Below, piece by piece: positions 8,060 to 17,029 of a DNA stretch of 64,000 nt (position 1 is its first letter; each line of letters begins with the position of its first letter). The notes under the pieces are model-generated. The model was not told where the DNA came from and ran no database searches. It saw only the letters and a program-made list of their open reading frames with translations. This stretch comes from an uncultured candidatus Porisulfidus sp. (GTDB lineage Bacteria; Pseudomonadota; Gammaproteobacteria; Poriferisulfidales; Poriferisulfidaceae): the NCBI GenBank assembly GCA_958431155.1, contig OY288106.1, forward strand, positions 62,001 through 126,000, read 5' to 3'. The translations under genes and the position numbers were made by a program.

Positions 8060-9408
8060 CTTCATTATTCGTAGAATCCTCTATATACCAGAATTCCTGG
8101 AGTACGGAATCCTTGCGAAAAATTTTTGATGAGAAATCAAGAATCAGAACTTGGCTGGAAATATTGGCTGTCCTAGCAGAAGTCCAGTCAAAGTTTGGGT
8201 TAATACCAAAATCAGCTGGAAATTCAATTAAGGAATTCTGCAGTCAAGTTGAGATTGATAGTGAATTACTTAATGACACCAAAGAAGGATTTGAACAAAG
8301 TGGCCATTCCATGCAGGGCTTTATCAATGCTTTGGCAAAGCGTGGAGGCGAAGATGTAAGAAACTGGTTGTATTTTGGCGCAACTGTACAAGATGTAACA
8401 GATACCTGGTTTTCGATCGCTTTGAGGGATGTCAGGGAACAGTTTTTGTTGGATATAAATACGATATGTTCTATTACCAAAAATCTCATGAGCGAGCATC
8501 GCGACACGATCATGCCAGGGCGTACGCATGGACAGCACGGGTTGCCTATAACATTTGGATTTAAGGTTGCGGGTTGGGCGTGTGAACTGGATCGTCATCG
8601 AACTCGGTTATCGCAATTGGGTAACCGAATGGACGAGGGGCAGTTATGTGGAGGCGTTGGGTCACTTTCATCGTTAGGCCGCCACGGTCTAGAAATTCAA
8701 AAGGAATTTTGTAATCGCCTCGGATTACGTGACCCCATAATCTCCTGGATTTCAAGTCGGGATGTATTTGCAGAATGGGGCCAGTTATTAGTGCTGATAA
8801 CTGGAACTGCCGATCGTATCGGTCATGAAATTTATAATTTGCAAAGAACAGAAATTGCAGAACTCATTGAGATTACGCCTATAGAAACCGTAGGCAGTAT
8901 TACGATGCCGCATAAACAAAACCCGGAAATATCCGAACATCTGGGAACGCTTGCCAGAGTCGTTCGCCATAATGCTGCAATTCTTCTTGAGGGCTTAGTC
9001 ACTGATCATGAACGAGATGGTCGATCTTGGAAAAGTGAATGGCATGTCCTGCCGCTCATAACTTTAGTATCGGGAAAATCTCTAGAGTTACTGAAATTAA
9101 TATTGTCAAACCTGGAAGTACAAACACTGAAAATGAAAGAGAACTTAGAAATCAGTGGCGAACAGATATTTTCAGAAGGTGTAATGCTGGCGTTAGCAAA
9201 AAAACTGGGGAAAAACCAGGCTCAAAAAATAGTCTACAAGGAAGCAATGAATGCGCGTAAGAAAGGAATTTCATTCAGAGAGGCTGTTTTGAATAACTCT
9301 CAAATTTCATCCAATCTAAGTGCTGAAGATATCGATGAGATTTTTAAAAATGAAAATCGTCTTGGTTTATGTACAGCGATGGTGGATAGAGTGCTAAACA
9401 AAATATGA
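8056..9408 (+). CDS. Aspartase/fumarase-superfamily lyase, adenylosuccinate-lyase/carboxymuconate-cycloisomerase-like (XcbC1/XcbD1 candidate)
   Basis: A 450-residue second member of the same superfamily, of the PurB/3-carboxymuconate cycloisomerase branch. Motifs: NWLYFGATVQDVTDTW, PGRTHGQHGLPITFGFK (conserved His region) and the signature loop GSITMPHKQNPE near residue 280. It overlaps both neighbours by 4 bases (ATGA). No purine-synthesis context surrounds it, so it is not the housekeeping purB. By position it matches the second superfamily enzyme of the bacterial CoM pathway. Elimination or decarboxylation chemistry on a sulfonated acrylate is an inference from the published pathway type. 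Confidence 0.8.
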   Translation: MTSLFVESSIYQNSWSTESLRKIFDEKSRIRTWLEILAVLAEVQSKFGLIPKSAGNSIKEFCSQVEIDSELLNDTKEGFEQSGHSMQGFINALAKRGGEDVRNWLYFGATVQDVTDTWFSIALRDVREQFLLDINTICSITKNLMSEHRDTIMPGRTHGQHGLPITFGFKVAGWACELDRHRTRLSQLGNRMDEGQLCGGVGSLSSLGRHGLEIQKEFCNRLGLRDPIISWISSRDVFAEWGQLLVLITGTADRIGHEIYNLQRTEIAELIEITPIETVGSITMPHKQNPEISEHLGTLARVVRHNAAILLEGLVTDHERDGRSWKSEWHVLPLITLVSGKSLELLKLILSNLEVQTLKMKENLEISGEQIFSEGVMLALAKKLGKNQAQKIVYKEAMNARKKGISFREAVLNNSQISSNLSAEDIDEIFKNENRLGLCTAMVDRVLNKI

Positions 9409-10397
9409 GTACTCAAACACTCGCATCTGATGACTTGCTGAAAATCAGCCGTTGTGAGTTCGCACAATTTCCCACTCCTTTACAGCGGTTTAAAAAACTG
9501 GAAAAAAATTTCAACGATATTGAGCTATGGGTTAAACGCGATGACCTAATCGAATTTGGTTATGGGGGAAATAAAATCAGGGCACTTGAATACATAGCGG
9601 CAGACGCATTAAAGAGGGGGGCGAAAACGTTAATTACGGGTGCAGGCGCACAATCCAATCATGTACGTGCAACGGCAGCAGTGGCAGCTTATTTAAATCT
9701 GAATTGTATCGCTATCTACTGGGGCAGCCCCCCAAAAGAAATTACAGGCAATTATTACCTGACCAAATTGTTGGGAGCAGAAACCAGATTTACACACGAT
9801 ACTGATCGAAGCTCGGTGGATACAATGATCCGACTTGTTGAGCAAGAACTGATGCATGGTGATGCCCTTCCTTATTCAATCCCGCGAGGAGGAGCATGTG
9901 CACTAGGGGTCATCGCCCACATGTTTGCGGCGAAGGAATTATTTGAGCAGTGCCAAAGCAAAGAAATAAATGTCGATCTTGTAACGCTTGCAGTGGGTTC
10001 TGGAGGGACTATAGCTGGTTGGGTACTTGCACGAATCTTGTATGACCATCCTTGGCGAATCGAAGGCTTTACTGTGAGTCGGCCTGCCAAGGAGTTAAAG
10101 GAAATTGTTCATAATTTAGTACAACAAGCCGCCATAGTATTGAATGTTGCAGTAAACATAAATTTGGAGGAGATAGTAATCCGTGAGGGCTACATTGGTG
10201 ATGGATACGGGATACCAAGTATTGAAGGGAATGAAACAATTAAAGATGTTGCAATCAAGCAAGGTGTTTTTTTTGATCCGACGTATACAGGAAAAGCATT
10301 TGCCGGACTTTCAGATTTAATAAATAATGGTTTTTACAAGGACATTCAAACAGCCGTGTTTTTACATACAGGAGGAGAGCCCGTTTTGTTTAGTTAG
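9405..10397 (+). CDS. PLP-dependent enzyme of the D-cysteine desulfhydrase/ACC deaminase family (XcbE1 candidate)
   Basis: A 330-residue fold-type II PLP enzyme. It shows the early WVKRDDLIEFGYGGNKIRALEYI block with the PLP lysine in GGNK, then AGAQSNHVRATAAVAA, and the phosphate-binding glycines in AVGSGGTIAG. These are typical of D-cysteine desulfhydrase and 1-aminocyclopropane-1-carboxylate deaminase. It overlaps the upstream lyase by 4 bases. The bacterial CoM pathway uses a PLP enzyme of this family for the thiolation step that installs the thiol sulfur, and the order synthase-lyase-lyase-PLP enzyme fits that pathway. A true ACC deaminase or desulfhydrase is the alternative. Confidence 0.8.
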   Translation: MSTQTLASDDLLKISRCEFAQFPTPLQRFKKLEKNFNDIELWVKRDDLIEFGYGGNKIRALEYIAADALKRGAKTLITGAGAQSNHVRATAAVAAYLNLNCIAIYWGSPPKEITGNYYLTKLLGAETRFTHDTDRSSVDTMIRLVEQELMHGDALPYSIPRGGACALGVIAHMFAAKELFEQCQSKEINVDLVTLAVGSGGTIAGWVLARILYDHPWRIEGFTVSRPAKELKEIVHNLVQQAAIVLNVAVNINLEEIVIREGYIGDGYGIPSIEGNETIKDVAIKQGVFFDPTYTGKAFAGLSDLINNGFYKDIQTAVFLHTGGEPVLFS

Positions 10398-10411
10398 ATA
10401 TAGGATCAAAA

Positions 10412-11857
10412 ATGACAGAAGTTAAAACTACAACTATTCCTGATTTGCAAACAAGTGCAATGTCGATGGATAGCGATGAGCGCGAAATTTTAAAATTGGT
10501 GGAGAATGCCAGATTTGCACAATTGCAAGTAAATTCCTATACGCAAGAACAAGTAGATGAATTAGTGACATCAATTGCCTGGAGCGTTATCAAAAATAGA
10601 GAAGAATTGGCACGCATGGCTGTGGATGAGGGTGAGTTTGGAAATTACGCTGATAAAGTAACAAAGATTTACAATCGCGTAATAGGAACATTGGCGGATA
10701 TGCGTTCAGTCAAGACTGTTGGCGTAGTTGAAGAGGACCCTGAGACCGGAGTGACAAAGCTCGCTAAACCCGTGGGTGTAATTGGCGCACTTATTCCGGC
10801 AACAGGTCCTGATGCAACGCCGCCCGTCAAGGCATTAGGCGCGATTAAAGCAAGAAACGCGTTGATCATAGCGCCACACCCAAGGACAAAAAGAAGTTCA
10901 GCTAGAGTAGTCGAATGCATACGAGAAGGTTGTACTCGCGTTGGTGCTCCTGAAGACCTGGCACAAGTGATAACCAGCCCTTCAATTCAAAAAACAAAAG
11001 TGCTAATGGAAAATGTAGATCTCATCGTGGCAACGGGGGGCATGAGTATGGTGAAAGCCGCATACAGTTCAGGGAAACCTGCATATGGAGTAGGTGTAGG
11101 GAATGCGGTACATATAGTGGATGAAACCGCAGACCTCAACGATGCCGCTGATGTGATTGCAAAGGCAAAGACATTTGATTTTGCAACAAGCTGCTTGGCG
11201 GATAACGCCATAGTAGTTCATCAAGATATCTACAAAGTACTAGTAAGCAAGTTGATAGAACTTGGTGGTTATTTATGTAATAAAGCAGATAAAAGTAGCC
11301 TTGAAAAAGTTATGTGGCCAAAAGATGCCCATATCCCATCTCCTGAAATCATCGCGAAATCTGCAGAGTCAATTGCAAAGAAGGCACAAATTAATATTCA
11401 GCCTGGCAAAAGCTTTCTGTTAGTAGAAGAAACCGGAATTGGAGAAGGCCATCCGTTCTCTGGAGAAAAACTGTCCGTTGTTTTAGCCGTCTATCAATAT
11501 TCGGGTAAAATTGAAAATGCGGTAGATGTCGTAAATAGAATTACGAACTATCAGGGCTTGGGACATACATGCGGAATACATTCACAATCTGAAGCAAACA
11601 TCAACTATGTTGCCTTAAATACAAAAACAGCAAGAGTCCTCGTGAATCAAAATCTTAATGAAGGAGCAGGCAGTCCCAGAAACGGATTGCCCTATACATT
11701 GTCACTTTCCTGTGGGACATGGGGAGGGAATATCACAACCGAAAATGTCAATGTTAGAAACTTTATGAATGTAACCTGGGTTTCACGTCCAGTACGTCCT
11801 CGTGCGTTTAACGAAGAGGAGCTGTTTGAAAATTATTGGAATAAATATGGCAAGTAA
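10412..11857 (+). CDS. CoA-acylating-type aldehyde dehydrogenase (EutE/SauS-like)
   Basis: A 481-residue aldehyde dehydrogenase of the acylating branch (acetaldehyde or sulfoacetaldehyde dehydrogenase-like). Motifs: KPVGVIGALIPATGPDATP for the cofactor fold, VDLIVATGGMSMVKAAYSSGKP, GVGVGNAVHIVD, and the active-site region FATSCLADNAIVV with the presumed catalytic Cys. The C-terminal pattern LSCGTWGGNITTENV is that of acylating enzymes. It probably turns a short aldehyde plus CoA and NAD(P)+ into an acyl-CoA. Here the aldehyde may be a CoM-linked C2 aldehyde made by the next gene's product, or sulfoacetaldehyde. It starts 14 bases after the PLP gene. Confidence 0.83.
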   Translation: MTEVKTTTIPDLQTSAMSMDSDEREILKLVENARFAQLQVNSYTQEQVDELVTSIAWSVIKNREELARMAVDEGEFGNYADKVTKIYNRVIGTLADMRSVKTVGVVEEDPETGVTKLAKPVGVIGALIPATGPDATPPVKALGAIKARNALIIAPHPRTKRSSARVVECIREGCTRVGAPEDLAQVITSPSIQKTKVLMENVDLIVATGGMSMVKAAYSSGKPAYGVGVGNAVHIVDETADLNDAADVIAKAKTFDFATSCLADNAIVVHQDIYKVLVSKLIELGGYLCNKADKSSLEKVMWPKDAHIPSPEIIAKSAESIAKKAQINIQPGKSFLLVEETGIGEGHPFSGEKLSVVLAVYQYSGKIENAVDVVNRITNYQGLGHTCGIHSQSEANINYVALNTKTARVLVNQNLNEGAGSPRNGLPYTLSLSCGTWGGNITTENVNVRNFMNVTWVSRPVRPRAFNEEELFENYWNKYGK

Positions 11858-11901
11858 GAATCAGTGATTGAGATTCTATCAGCTATACATGGGTGGATAA
11901 G

Positions 11902-13407
11902 ATGAAACATTATGAGTTAGGGACTGTAGAAGACCTAAAAAATTCTACCCGATTAAAACGAGAGGGTTTTGATGAAAATTCTTTAAAAAGAAAACGCCCT
12001 TCACCGATCGAACCGGTACAAAATGTTATGGATTTGGCCGATGATATTAACAGCAAGAAATATGATGCCGTAATTGTTGGAAGTGGCCCGGGAGGATCAG
12101 CTGTTGCAAGAGAACTGGCAAGGGCAGGAAAAAAAGTAGTCGTACTGGAGTATGGGAAAGATCATCGAGGTAAATGGTATTACGGAACTGTCGCAGGACC
12201 TTTTATCTACACCGAAAAGCGGGGCTTTTTAAAATCTAAGGAAGGGGTCACAATTGTCCGCCCGATGCTTACCGGGGGGGCAACCAACATGTTTGCAAGT
12301 GCTGCTTCAGGCCCTCCATCTTGGTGGTTTGATAAAACGGGTGTAGATATAGAGTCTGAAGTTAACGAAACCATTGATGAGCTTCGGATTGAGGCGTTAC
12401 CTGAAGAACTCACTGGCGCTGCATCACAACGTATTGGAGAAGCAGGCAGAGATCTGGGCATGGACTGGGTGCCCCAAACAAAATTCATTCATCCAAAGCG
12501 GTGTTACTCTGAATTAGATTGCGGTGATAAATGCATGTTTGGTTGTCGATGTGGAGGTAAGTGGACTGCAAATGAATATTTGGATCAAGCTATTGAGGCC
12601 GGTGCGGAAGTTATTACCGAGTGTAACGTCCATAATGTTGAGATTGAAGATGGCGTAGCAACCGGAGTATATGCTGAAGTACACGGGAAAAGATTCAGAC
12701 TGAATGGCCAGGTCGTTATTGTTTGTGCTGGAGGAATTGGCACACCTAGAATTCTACAAAATTCAGGCATTCATAATGCTGGAGATGCACTGGGTGTAGA
12801 TACTACATTCGTTGTATATGGTGTCATCAAAGAGGAAGGAAATACTGGTGATCCACCTATGACGGTCAGCTATTGTGACGATGAGAATGGTTTGATGTAT
12901 TCGACACTCACTCAGCCATTTGGGCTATTTGCGCTTACTCAATATTACAAAGGTTGGAGGCATTTAAAGAAAGTGCCCAAGTTTCCGCGCATGCTAGGAA
13001 TTATGGTTAAGATAAAAGAAGGTCTTAAAGGCTATGTGGCACCGGATGGACAGATCAGTATGCCTTTGTTGCATGATGATTTCCTCCGGGCAAACATTGG
13101 GTTCAGTACTAGCAAAAGTATTCTTATGAAAGCGGGATGTGATCCCAATACTATTTTTTGGAACCCCCCAAGAGGAACACATCCATGTGCAACAGTACGT
13201 ATAGGTGATCACTTGGATTCCGATCTAAAAACTTTTGCATTTGATAACTTATATGTCTCGGATGCGAGCACTTTCCCATTACCCCTGGTACGTCCTCCGA
13301 CACTTACCATTATTGGGCAAAGCAAGAGGTTGGCAAAGCATCTTCTTGGAACCAAGCTCAAAGACACTCAAATTCAGAAAGAGGAAAATATGGCATCGGC
13401 ACAATAG
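11902..13407 (+). CDS. FAD-dependent GMC-family alcohol oxidoreductase
   Basis: About 501 residues. An N-terminal FAD Rossmann motif (VIVGSGPGGSAVARELA) and the C-terminal GMC block (LYVSDASTFPLPLVRPPTLTI) frame a substrate domain. In the middle a Cys-rich stretch (CYSELDCGDKCMFGCRCGG) resembles the DCGxCxxGC segment of some membrane-associated or long-chain alcohol oxidases. The ATG at 11902 has GGGTGG just upstream; an in-frame GTG 9 bases earlier is the alternative. No signal peptide. Next to an acylating aldehyde dehydrogenase, a role in oxidising a primary alcohol to the aldehyde is natural. 2-Hydroxyethyl-CoM as that alcohol is inference. Confidence 0.8.
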   Translation: MKHYELGTVEDLKNSTRLKREGFDENSLKRKRPSPIEPVQNVMDLADDINSKKYDAVIVGSGPGGSAVARELARAGKKVVVLEYGKDHRGKWYYGTVAGPFIYTEKRGFLKSKEGVTIVRPMLTGGATNMFASAASGPPSWWFDKTGVDIESEVNETIDELRIEALPEELTGAASQRIGEAGRDLGMDWVPQTKFIHPKRCYSELDCGDKCMFGCRCGGKWTANEYLDQAIEAGAEVITECNVHNVEIEDGVATGVYAEVHGKRFRLNGQVVIVCAGGIGTPRILQNSGIHNAGDALGVDTTFVVYGVIKEEGNTGDPPMTVSYCDDENGLMYSTLTQPFGLFALTQYYKGWRHLKKVPKFPRMLGIMVKIKEGLKGYVAPDGQISMPLLHDDFLRANIGFSTSKSILMKAGCDPNTIFWNPPRGTHPCATVRIGDHLDSDLKTFAFDNLYVSDASTFPLPLVRPPTLTIIGQSKRLAKHLLGTKLKDTQIQKEENMASAQ

Positions 13408-13454
13408 AAATCGCATGCAATTTTTTGTGCATTAAATAATTTACAAAAAGAAAA

Positions 13455-14117
13455 TTGGAAGAACTAGAATTAATCAGCTTAAAACTATGTCCCTTTGTAC
13501 AAAGGGCGGTGATAGTTTTAAATCATAAAAACATAAATTATAAAATCACTAATGTGGACTTGGAGAATCCACCAGGCTGGTTTAATAAAATCTCACCATT
13601 AAAAAAAGTTCCGCTTCTAAAGATAGGTGAAAAAGATATCCTGTTTGAATCAGCGGTTATCTGTGAGTACATAGATGATGTTACACCAATCAAGTTACGG
13701 CCAGAAAACCCACTCCAGTTGGCATACAATCGTGCATGGATTGAATTTGGATCTACATGCCTTATAGATCAGTACATGCTGCTTTTAAAAAAAACAGAAA
13801 AAGAGTTTAAAGAGCAAGCTGATCAAATCATTAGTCAACTACATTTAGTAGAGAATGCTTTGAATAATCAGCCATTTTTTAATGGCGAACAATTCTCGCT
13901 TGTAGATGCCGCATATGCTCCATTACTGATACGATATGAAATCATAAATAATATTATTCCAATATTTAATTCTCAGAGCTTTAAAAAGCTTTCAAGCTGG
14001 TCAGATACGATTCTTGGATCAAGCGCTGTACAAGAATCAATAGAATCAGATTTCCTCACCCAGTATAAAGATAAAATCGCAGGTTTCGACGGATACCTGT
14101 CATCCCATATTAGCTAG
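13455..14117 (+). CDS. Glutathione S-transferase, Cys-type (omega/DHAR-like)
   Basis: A 220-residue GST with an N-terminal thioredoxin fold and all-helical C-terminal domain. The active-site motif is CPFVQR, typical of omega-like GSTs, which use a Cys to reduce mixed disulfides or remove glutathione from thioethers rather than conjugate it. The glutathione-binding ESAVICEYID block follows. The start is TTG with an AAAAAG-rich leader; no better start is in frame. It trails the GMC gene by 47 bases. Inferred role: handling glutathione or CoM mixed disulfides, or protecting against epoxides. Confidence 0.8.
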   Translation: MEELELISLKLCPFVQRAVIVLNHKNINYKITNVDLENPPGWFNKISPLKKVPLLKIGEKDILFESAVICEYIDDVTPIKLRPENPLQLAYNRAWIEFGSTCLIDQYMLLLKKTEKEFKEQADQIISQLHLVENALNNQPFFNGEQFSLVDAAYAPLLIRYEIINNIIPIFNSQSFKKLSSWSDTILGSSAVQESIESDFLTQYKDKIAGFDGYLSSHIS

Positions 14118-14146
14118 AAAAACTCTATCCTAAAAAACTTTCGTTT

Positions 14147-15286
14147 GTGAATTTACTTGCATCCAGGTCTGCAGTTTATGCTGCATTGATATTGGCCATA
14201 GGAATGGGTTTTGGACGTTTTAGTTTTACAGGCATTTTCCCTGTAATGGCTGATGAAGGATCGTTGACACTAGATGGGGGCGCCTATGTGGCATCTGCAA
14301 ACTACGCAGGATATTTGCTTGGTGCATTGTTAGCTATTAATACGCACCCTAATGACTCGTTCAAGCTGTGTCTTTATTCGATTTTAGGTATCGCATTGAC
14401 AATTGCGTTTTTGGCTGTGTCCCAAAACGTGTGGTTTTTGATTGTCATGCGTGGCCTTTCAGGTGTATTCAGCGCCACTGCAATGGTTGGCGCCTCATCA
14501 TGGTTATTGCAGTACAAAGGGGATAATCGTGCTTCGCCAATTTTATACGCAGGTATTGGGTTTGGAATTTTTATTTCGGCAGAATTCATCGCTATAGGTC
14601 AGCACTTTGGATTTGGTAGTGCGAAATTATGGTTCTTGCTAGGCGGAGCGGGTTTGCTAATTGGGATACCTTGTATTTTGCTGATGAAAATGGATTCAGT
14701 GGGAAAGACCGTAGACCAAATCTATACAGGCATTCACAGTGCAGAAGTATTTGATAAGTGGAAACTAGTTTTAATTTATGGGTTAGCAGGGTTTGGCTAT
14801 ATCATTACCGCCACTTACCTTCCCTTGATAATCAAGGATGACTTGGGCATTGGAATCGGTATTCACATATGGGCAGTGTTTGGATTAGGAGCGATGTTCT
14901 CATGCTTTTTTTGGCATGGGGTTCAAGCTAAACTGGGCTCAAGAAATTCGTTATTTGTTAATTTAATTATCCAATCGATCGGTGTAGCACTTCCAGTATT
15001 CAGTCAAACATTATCCAGTTATTTGTGTAGTGCGCTCTTGGTTGGTGGCACATTTATGGGATTTGTTACTATTGCTAAATCAATAGCGCTGCAAATATCT
15101 CATGAAGCACGAGGTAACCTCATGGCAATCATGACTACTTCATTTGGAATAGGCCAGATTGCGGGTCCGCTGGTTGCCAACGAGACCTATGATGTGAGCA
15201 AATCGTTTTCTTTGTCTTTTCTCATGGCAAGTATGGCGCTAATTATTGCAGCCGTAATCTCTGTAAAAGCTAACAGGAAAATTTGA
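14147..15286 (+). CDS. MFS transporter, YbfB/YjiJ-like
   Basis: A 379-residue integral membrane protein with about 12 hydrophobic segments and the N-terminal GMGFGRFSFTGIFPVM pattern seen in the YbfB/YjiJ group of the major facilitator superfamily. GTG start, 29 bases after the GST. It is the last gene of the AT-rich cluster. The substrate is unknown; a sulfonate or small organic acid taken up or exported by the pathway is possible. Nothing in the sequence identifies it. Confidence 0.75.
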   Translation: MNLLASRSAVYAALILAIGMGFGRFSFTGIFPVMADEGSLTLDGGAYVASANYAGYLLGALLAINTHPNDSFKLCLYSILGIALTIAFLAVSQNVWFLIVMRGLSGVFSATAMVGASSWLLQYKGDNRASPILYAGIGFGIFISAEFIAIGQHFGFGSAKLWFLLGGAGLLIGIPCILLMKMDSVGKTVDQIYTGIHSAEVFDKWKLVLIYGLAGFGYIITATYLPLIIKDDLGIGIGIHIWAVFGLGAMFSCFFWHGVQAKLGSRNSLFVNLIIQSIGVALPVFSQTLSSYLCSALLVGGTFMGFVTIAKSIALQISHEARGNLMAIMTTSFGIGQIAGPLVANETYDVSKSFSLSFLMASMALIIAAVISVKANRKI

Positions 15287-15694
15287 TTAATTGCATAGCG
15301 ATAACCGACAAGCCTCTGGGTATGTACAGAGCCTATGTGAAACTAGGAGCGAGCGATTTAGTGAATCGGAGGTCGCTAATTTATTTCGAGCGATGGTAGT
15401 TAATACTAGTGGATATCTGGCCATGGAGGAGATCGGCTGTAAATTCGGGAAGTAGCTAATCTGCTTATACCCCGCAGGTTTTGGTACAGACCAAGAGGCT
15501 TGCTGGCAAACCTGATTGTGCTAGCAGACCAAGCTATTTCAAGCACCTGTCATTTTCCTCAAGGACCCTGCAACGATCACACAGGCGTCCATTTTTGGAC
15601 ATGGATTCAGATTCCTCGTAGCTGACACGCGACCATTTGACACAGTTTGAACGGAAGTGCCACCCCTGTGACTTGGCCTTTTCCGGTATAGCAC

Positions 15695-15779
15695 ATTGTT
15701 ATTAAGATTTTTATCAGACTTTTCTGAATTTCCTTGGATGTTGTTGGACAGTTCAAATGGTGCGATGGCCGGACTCGAA
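15695..15779. repeat. Distal integration repeat (att copy)
   Basis: 85 bases matching the 86 bases at the 3' end of tRNA-Leu and its downstream flank, with two mismatches near the outer end and one missing C inside the tRNA part (GGTGCGATGG versus GGTGCCGATGG). It includes the last ~20 bases of the tRNA. Because of the missing C this copy cannot supply a normal acceptor stem. It marks the far end of the integrated element. Confidence 0.85.
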
Positions 15780-15833
15780 ATCTTATAGCAAAAGATTGTT
15801 ATTTATAGTTATTTTTGTATTCAATATTGCTTA

Positions 15834-15854
15834 GTACTGTCAAAAGTACTGTCA
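15834..15854. repeat. Two GTACTGTCA direct repeats (putative integrase arm sites)
   Basis: GTACTGTCA occurs at 15834 and again at 15846, 12 bases apart on the same face of the helix, just inside the distal att repeat. The same 9-mer occurs as an inverted pair just upstream of the integrase gene at the other end of the element. Matching short repeats near both ends are what arm-type binding sites of tyrosine integrases look like. Confidence 0.55.
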
Positions 15855-15880
15855 AGAGTAAATTTGCATTTCGTTTGATC

Positions 15881-17029
15881 TTATTTCTTTAGGTAGTCCA
15901 AAAGTTCATCCTTTTTAACGTCCTCAAATCTCTTGGATATAAGTCTGACACCGCCATTCTCAGCCCATCCGTCCCATTTGTTCCGAATAGCACCTCGTGC
16001 ATTCGCGACAAGCTCTTCAGAATTGGGATGAATGATCAGAAGTCGTCGTCCACGTTCGGCGTAGTACCACTCAATGATCTCCGTGTTTATACCTTTATCC
16101 CCAAAACTATATCCGCATACAAGCAGTTGATCTGATTTGAGGAGGGTTTGACGAAACTGATAGTGAAGTTCGCGAATAATTCCTTGAGTATATTTTGGAA
16201 TCTTGTTGAAAGTGCCAATGAGTAGTATTGGCCGCCCGTCAAGCGAAAACTGAAACTTGCCATCACTTCCCCTCGTATGGTTATGGTCCCCATCAAGTGG
16301 AATTCCAATTTTGTCATCGTAAAAAGATTCAGAACTGTCCAGACGAAGTCGAAACCAGTTCACAGAGCCGTGCAGTTTTAGGAATGGGATCTTGTGAATT
16401 GAAGAAAAGTTACCATTCCAATACCGAACACCTAACTCTTCTTCGGAGAATCCATCATCAAGGGATATTTCTTGGACTTCAAGGTAAGACTCTACATGTG
16501 TGTCGTGGCATAGTGTTGAAATGCTGCTGACGTAATTAGACTTGCAAGCAACCTCAAGGGCTCTGAGATGACCTGAAGAATCGACAATGCGGTTAAGAGA
16601 TCTCCAGACTACGTCGGCAATGTAGTTGCGCATCTCATTAAGGAGTTGTTTGTGATCCATTCCAGCTGATTTGCATAATGGCTCCATTTCCTTGAATAAG
16701 TTGTCCATGTAGTCGTATATCGCCGGGTTCTCCGACTCAAAAAACTCTTCCTCATACACCTGATCAATAATGTAGTAAATGTCCTCATAGTTGGCAGGTC
16801 TTTCGACATGCTTCATCAAATATTGATTTGCTTGATCATGAATGTGCCTTAACAGACGGGTGACATAACTAGATATCTTATCAGTAGGCTGACTGTCATC
16901 GATAACGTAGGTGTTGTCGGTATGTCTACGTACTCCACTACCTGACAAGACTTGTTCAGTGAGTAATTCGGTAGATGGAAATCCAGCTGGTAGCGACGAG
17001 CCCGCACCTAGCAGTATCGCAGTTCTCAT
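15881..17029 (-). CDS. SIR2-like domain protein, candidate anti-phage defence NADase
   Basis: 382 residues. The N-terminus is an NAD-binding loop of the SIR2-like family (LLGAGSSLPAGFPS), followed by a long helical insert, then the conserved FLKLHGSVNW (family His) and LLVCGYSFGDKGIN near the C-terminus. This is the layout of bacterial SIR2-like proteins found in defence systems, which deplete NAD+ on phage infection. No HerA helicase or other partner lies beside it, so it would act alone or with a protein coded elsewhere. It is the only intact cargo of the element. Defence function is inferred from family and location. Confidence 0.78.
   Translation of the reverse strand: MRTAILLGAGSSLPAGFPSTELLTEQVLSGSGVRRHTDNTYVIDDSQPTDKISSYVTRLLRHIHDQANQYLMKHVERPANYEDIYYIIDQVYEEEFFESENPAIYDYMDNLFKEMEPLCKSAGMDHKQLLNEMRNYIADVVWRSLNRIVDSSGHLRALEVACKSNYVSSISTLCHDTHVESYLEVQEISLDDGFSEEELGVRYWNGNFSSIHKIPFLKLHGSVNWFRLRLDSSESFYDDKIGIPLDGDHNHTRGSDGKFQFSLDGRPILLIGTFNKIPKYTQGIIRELHYQFRQTLLKSDQLLVCGYSFGDKGINTEIIEWYYAERGRRLLIIHPNSEELVANARGAIRNKWDGWAENGGVRLISKRFEDVKKDELLDYLKK

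Larger units (their letters stand above)
15287..15880. other. Non-coding junction between the CoM cluster and the integrated element
   Basis: 594 bases with no intact gene. It contains the distal copy of the integration repeat and two short integrase-arm-like sites. On the minus strand, bases 15534-15699 hold an open stretch of about 54 codons with several Cys residues and no start in frame, which runs into the repeat. It looks like the tail of an unidentified gene cut by an integration event. The rest shows no feature I can name. Confidence 0.5.

Noticed and set aside
6542-9408. Housekeeping argH and purB
   Set aside because: They overlap comA and each other in an accessory operon, and no arginine or purine genes are near.
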